A stretch of 35,833 nt of DNA from Thiocapsa sp. (GTDB lineage: Bacteria > Pseudomonadota > Gammaproteobacteria > Chromatiales > Chromatiaceae). The number at the start of each line of letters is the position of its first letter. The first letter of the stretch is position 1. This document shows, piece after piece, positions 32,274 to 35,833 of this stretch. Under the pieces are notes generated by a model, which saw only the letters and a list, made by a program, of their open reading frames with translations, did no database searches and was not told the DNA's origin. Location: positions 1 through 35,833 of the forward strand of contig NZ_JAABRP010000030.1 in NCBI RefSeq assembly GCF_011390875.1. Direction: 5' to 3'. The translations under genes were made by a program, and so were the position numbers.

Positions 32274-33658
32274 GTGAACAGACACGCGAGCTGCCGACCG
32301 AGTCGCCACCAAGCGGCTTCCTGTGGGGCGCGGCGACCTCTGCCTACCAGATCGAGGGCTCTCCGCTCGCCGACGGGGCGGGGCCGAGCATCTGGCATCG
32401 CTTCGCCCACACGCCCGGTCGTACCTTGAACGGCGACACCGGGGATCTCGCCTGCGACCACTATCGGCGCTGGCGCGAGGATGTCGCCTTGATGGCGTCG
32501 CTCGGTCTCAACGCCTATCGCTTCAGCGTAGCCTGGGCGCGCGTCCTCCCCGAGGGCACCGGGCGGGTGAATCAGTCGGGCCTGGATTTCTACCGACACC
32601 TGGTCGATGCGTTGCTGGAGCGGGGGATCGAGCCCATGCTCACCCTCTACCATTGGGATCTCCCCGAGGCGCTCGACGCGCGCGGGGGTTGGGCGAGCGA
32701 CGCGAGTCCGAACTGGTTCGCGGACTATGCACAGATCCTGTATCGCGCCCTCGGGGACCGGGTCCGCCTCTGGATCACCCTGAACGAACCCTGGGTCATC
32801 ACGGCAGGTGGCTATCTCTACGGCGACCTGGCACCCGGGCATCGCAGCCTGCACGAAGCGCCGATCGTCGCGCACAACCTGCTGCGCGCCCATGCTGCGG
32901 CCTCGGCAGGCGGCCGTGCCGAGGGGATCGAGCGCATCGGGCTCGCCGTGAACCTCGAGCCGCAGTATCCGGCGAGCCCATCGGCGGACGACATTGCCGC
33001 GACCGCACGCCGCGACGCCTTCATCAATCGCTGGTTTCTCGACCCGGCCTTCTTCGGCCGCTACCCCGCGGAGATGGACACCATCTTCGGAACGGCTTGG
33101 CCCGAGTACCGGGCAAGCGAGCTGGACGCCCTGCGCGCTCCGCCTGACTTCATCGGCGTGAACTATTACTCGCGCTCGGTCGTGTGTGCGGATCCGACCG
33201 AGCAGCCGGTCGGTGCCCGCCGCGAACGCCAAGACACGCGCCCGCACACGGCGATGGATTGGGAGGTCTACCCGCAGGGGCTGACCGATATCCTTACCTG
33301 GGTCCAGGGACGATACGGCAACCCGCCGATCTACATCACGGAGAACGGGTCTGCCTTCGACGACCCGCCGCCGGTCGCGGGGCGTCTCCACGACCGGCGG
33401 CGCGTCGCCTATCTGCGCAGCCATTTACGCGCGACCTCCCGTGCGCTGCGCCGAGGCGTCGATCTGCGCGGCTATTTCGCCTGGTCGCTGCTGGATAATT
33501 TCGAGTGGAGCTACGGCTACGCGAAGCGCTTCGGCTTGGTCCGCGTCGACCCCGTCGATCGGCAACGCCTGATCAAGGACAGCGGTCGCTTTTATCGCGC
33601 CGCGATTCACCGTTACGGCAGCGGCCCGCCGCACGACGACCCGGCCGAGGGAGACTGA
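32270..33658 (+). CDS. GH1-family beta-glucosidase
   Basis: This 462-residue TIM-barrel enzyme hydrolyses terminal beta-D-glucosyl residues with retention. Family marks are FLWGAATSAYQIEG (17-30), YRFSVAWARVLP, LTLYHWDLPEAL, acid/base Glu173 in TLNEPW, NYYSR, nucleophile Glu358 in YITENGSAF, and WSLLDNFEWSYGYAKRFGLV (405-424). There is no signal peptide, so it is cytoplasmic. The ATG at 32270 overlaps the ABC gene's stop, so the pair is translationally coupled, which suggests the transporter-like protein supplies or exports a beta-glucoside. With the GH94 and opg genes nearby, beta-1,2 disaccharides (sophorose) are a reasonable guess, but GH1 enzymes vary widely in substrate. Confidence 0.95.
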   Translation: MSEQTRELPTESPPSGFLWGAATSAYQIEGSPLADGAGPSIWHRFAHTPGRTLNGDTGDLACDHYRRWREDVALMASLGLNAYRFSVAWARVLPEGTGRVNQSGLDFYRHLVDALLERGIEPMLTLYHWDLPEALDARGGWASDASPNWFADYAQILYRALGDRVRLWITLNEPWVITAGGYLYGDLAPGHRSLHEAPIVAHNLLRAHAAASAGGRAEGIERIGLAVNLEPQYPASPSADDIAATARRDAFINRWFLDPAFFGRYPAEMDTIFGTAWPEYRASELDALRAPPDFIGVNYYSRSVVCADPTEQPVGARRERQDTRPHTAMDWEVYPQGLTDILTWVQGRYGNPPIYITENGSAFDDPPPVAGRLHDRRRVAYLRSHLRATSRALRRGVDLRGYFAWSLLDNFEWSYGYAKRFGLVRVDPVDRQRLIKDSGRFYRAAIHRYGSGPPHDDPAEGD

Positions 33659-33842
33659 CTCGCTTCGGATTGACTCGCTCCGGGCTGGGTGGGCCGAGTC
33701 GCGCGCGACCTGCGAGCGAGACCCTTGCGTCGGTGCCCGCGATCACCCGTCCAAGGACGCCGGGGCGCGACGCCCGGGGTACACTAGGCATCGATCGCTG
33801 AGTCGTACCCGGAACGAACACCGCTGCAGGAAGAAATCAGGC

Positions 33843-35833
33843 ATGGCGAAAAAGCCGACTGGATCCAAGCCAACCGGATCGAAAAAAAGTGATGCCGCAC
33901 GCCGCGGCGCAACCAAGCACACCGCCGAGTCCGCAACGACGAGCCGTCCCCCACTGCCTGCAGGCGAGGCAGGGGGCACCGCGGTAAGATCGGGCTCGTC
34001 GGTGCCGGATCAGGGCGTATCGCCCCCGGCAGGCACGCCCGAGAGCAAGGCACCCGAGACCGAGACGTTCGCTCCCGCGAGCTCGCCACAGATTCCTCCG
34101 AAAAGCGCCTCTGCCCCTCAGCCTCCAACCAATTCCGTGCCGACGCCGGCTGCAACACGTCCGCCGGGCGAACCGGCTGCAGGCGGCAAGGTGCCCCCCG
34201 AACCCAAAGCCAAGACCGAGGCTAAGCCCGAGTCTAAGGAAGCGACTTCGCCGACCCGCAATTCGACGCCCGCGGAATCTCCGGCACCCCCCCCGACGCG
34301 ACCCCGTCCGACGCGCGACCCGGAGCCGGCGTCCAAGCACCCGACGGAGCCGGAGCCATTCCCTGAGCCGGCGCACGAGAAACCATCGGCAACACCACCC
34401 CGACCGGTGGTCGAGCCGGAGCCGGAGTACCAGCATCCACCAGAGCCCGAGCCGATCCCGGCACCGGCTCCCTCGCCGCCTCCGCCCGCGCCCGCGCGCC
34501 CGAGCCTATTCATCGTCCATATCACGCCCGAGCTGGCCTCGGTCGCCAAGGTCGGCGGACTGGCCGACGTGGTCTTCGGTCTGAGCCGCGAGCTGGCGAT
34601 CCGCGGCAATCATGTCGAGATCATCCTGCCGATGTACGCGACCCTGCGGCATGACCAGATCTTCGAGATGCATGAGGTCTACAAGGACCTCTGGGTCCCC
34701 TGGTACGACGGCGCCATCCACTGCACGGTCTTCTTCGGCTTCGTGCACGGGCGCAAGTGCTTCTTCATCGAGCCGCACTCGCCGGACAACTTCTTCAACC
34801 GCGGCAGCATCTACGGCTTCAAGGACGACGTCCTGCGCTATGCCTTCTTCTCGCGTGCCGCGATGGAGTTTCTCTGGAAGGCAGGCAAGCATCCGGACGT
34901 CATCCATGTGCACGACTGGCAGACCGCCTTGGTCCCGGTCTTCCTCTACGAGTTCTATCAGCCGCTCGGGATGACCCATCCGCGGGTCTGTCTGACCATC
35001 CACAACTTCGCCCATCAAGGAGTCACGGGCGTGGAGATCCTGCACGCAACCGGCCTGCATCGACCGGAACGCTTCTTCAACCAGGACCGCATGGCCGACA
35101 ACACCTACCCCAAGGCACTGAATCTACTCAAGGCCGGGATCGTCTATTCCAATTTCATCACCACGGTCTCGCCGCGCTATGCCTTCGAGACCAAAGACCA
35201 AGGTCAAGGCTTCGCGCTCGAGCCGACGCTGCACATCCACCAGGCCAAGTACGGCGGCGTGGTCAACGGCATCGACTACGACATCTGGAACCCCGAAATC
35301 GACCATCAAATCCCGGTGCGCTACAGCGTCGAGAACATCGACGGGAAGTACGACAACAAGCGCGCCTTGCGTCATCGCCTGATGCTCGCCGACAACGAGA
35401 AGCCGATCGTCGCGTTCATCGGCCGACTCGACCCGCAAAAGGGACTGGACCTGGTGCGTCACGCCATCTTTTACACACTGGAGCGCGGCGCCCAGTTCGT
35501 GCTGCTCGGATCCAGTCCGGATGAGCGCATCAACGGCGATTTCTGGGGCCTCAAACGGATGCTCAACGACAGCCCCGACTGTCACCTGGAGATCGGTTTC
35601 GACGAAGATCTCTCGCACCTCATCTATGCCGGAGCAGACCTGATGCTGGTGCCGAGTCGTTTTGAACCCTGCGGACTGACCCAGCTGATCGCGCTGCGCT
35701 ACGGCACGGTGCCCGTGGTCAGGGAGGTCGGCGGGCTCGCCGACACCGTCTTCGACAAAGACTATTCGCACCGCCCGCTGCACGAACGTAACGGTTATGT
35801 CTTCCGCGATTTCGACAACCCCGGCCTGGAGTC
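33843..35833 (+). CDS. glgA: GT5-family glycogen/starch synthase with long N-terminal extension (C-terminus outside the window)
   Basis: The 663 residues visible run off the right edge. The catalytic GT5 domain starts near residue 221 (SLFIVHITPELASVAKVGGLADV, with the ADP-glucose-binding KVGGLADV at 236-243). It continues with VIHVHDWQTALVP, FIGRLDPQKGLDLV and SRFEPCGLTQLIALRYGTVPVV, which carries the catalytic Glu of the EPCGL motif. It extends alpha-1,4-glucan from ADP-glucose. Residues 1-220 are low-complexity Pro/Ala/Glu/Lys sequence, starting MAKKPTGSKPTGSKKSD and ending in PPPPAPARP. This is absent from ordinary GlgA and probably disordered. An AGGAA site precedes the ATG, and no in-frame ATG occurs before the catalytic domain. 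The extension uses more A/T-ending codons than the catalytic part. The 184-bp gap after GH1 contains a GC hairpin (33761-33777) and a TACACT that could be a -10 box. Confidence 0.9.
   Translation, partial: MAKKPTGSKPTGSKKSDAARRGATKHTAESATTSRPPLPAGEAGGTAVRSGSSVPDQGVSPPAGTPESKAPETETFAPASSPQIPPKSASAPQPPTNSVPTPAATRPPGEPAAGGKVPPEPKAKTEAKPESKEATSPTRNSTPAESPAPPPTRPRPTRDPEPASKHPTEPEPFPEPAHEKPSATPPRPVVEPEPEYQHPPEPEPIPAPAPSPPPPAPARPSLFIVHITPELASVAKVGGLADVVFGLSRELAIRGNHVEIILPMYATLRHDQIFEMHEVYKDLWVPWYDGAIHCTVFFGFVHGRKCFFIEPHSPDNFFNRGSIYGFKDDVLRYAFFSRAAMEFLWKAGKHPDVIHVHDWQTALVPVFLYEFYQPLGMTHPRVCLTIHNFAHQGVTGVEILHATGLHRPERFFNQDRMADNTYPKALNLLKAGIVYSNFITTVSPRYAFETKDQGQGFALEPTLHIHQAKYGGVVNGIDYDIWNPEIDHQIPVRYSVENIDGKYDNKRALRHRLMLADNEKPIVAFIGRLDPQKGLDLVRHAIFYTLERGAQFVLLGSSPDERINGDFWGLKRMLNDSPDCHLEIGFDEDLSHLIYAGADLMLVPSRFEPCGLTQLIALRYGTVPVVREVGGLADTVFDKDYSHRPLHERNGYVFRDFDNPGLE

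Noticed and set aside
33843-34499. The Pro/Ala-rich region as a separate gene
   Set aside because: It is in frame with the glycogen synthase domain with no stop, so it is an extension of that protein.

Overview
The window is about 65% GC by eye, with tightly packed genes and third codon positions rich in G and C. It reads as a chromosomal segment of a gammaproteobacterium, most likely a purple sulfur bacterium (Chromatiaceae or a close relative). This placement is inferred from a sulfide:quinone-reductase-like flavoprotein, an SbtA/SbtB bicarbonate-uptake pair, a divergent tesA/ybbA-ybbP locus, a tgt-yajC-secD-secF cluster and an opgG/opgH osmoregulated glucan locus. I see no rRNA, tRNA, CRISPR array, transposase or prophage gene.

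Layout. 1-1803: ybbP (partial) and ybbA on the minus strand, divergent from tesA, with start codons sharing a CATG. 2121-3674: an SQR-like flavoprotein followed by rnk. 3993-6634: sbtA, sbtB and a CaxA-type Na+/Ca2+ exchanger. 6688-7749 (minus): the lipoprotein flavin transferase ApbE. 8216-14437 (minus): msrA, a HAD phosphatase, tgt, yajC, secD and secF, read from right to left. 14438-15107: mostly non-coding, with a clear plus-strand rho-independent terminator that may end a small RNA. 15108-17995: a DUF2934 protein divergent from a DUF2760-Hsp70 pair. 18186-18868: a Phd-type antitoxin and PIN-domain toxin. 18908-30370 (minus): five polysaccharide genes, namely a discoidin-type glycosidase-like protein, a GH94 phosphorylase-like protein, opgG, a small unknown gene and opgH. 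30591 to the end (plus): an SbmA/BacA-type ABC protein with a degraded ATPase domain, a GH1 beta-glucosidase, and a glycogen synthase with a 220-residue Pro/Ala-rich N-terminal extension that runs off the window.

The most coherent story is in 18.9-35.8 kb. OpgH and OpgG would make periplasmic beta-1,2-linked glucan. The GH94 protein resembles the phosphorylase half of cyclic beta-1,2-glucan synthase without its glycosyltransferase half, so it could turn such glucans into glucose-1-phosphate. GH1 could trim beta-disaccharides, and glycogen synthase could store the glucose. This links osmoregulated glucan turnover to glycogen and is an inference from gene content.

A second theme is a set of short intergenic repeats. 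A 61-bp repeat occurs three times. A 33-bp repeat, and palindromes bounded by TTTAAAYCGCG-type ends, occur at four or more other sites, including between secD and secF, between tgt and yajC, and just upstream of the GH94 gene. They look like a family of small extragenic palindromic or MITE-like elements.
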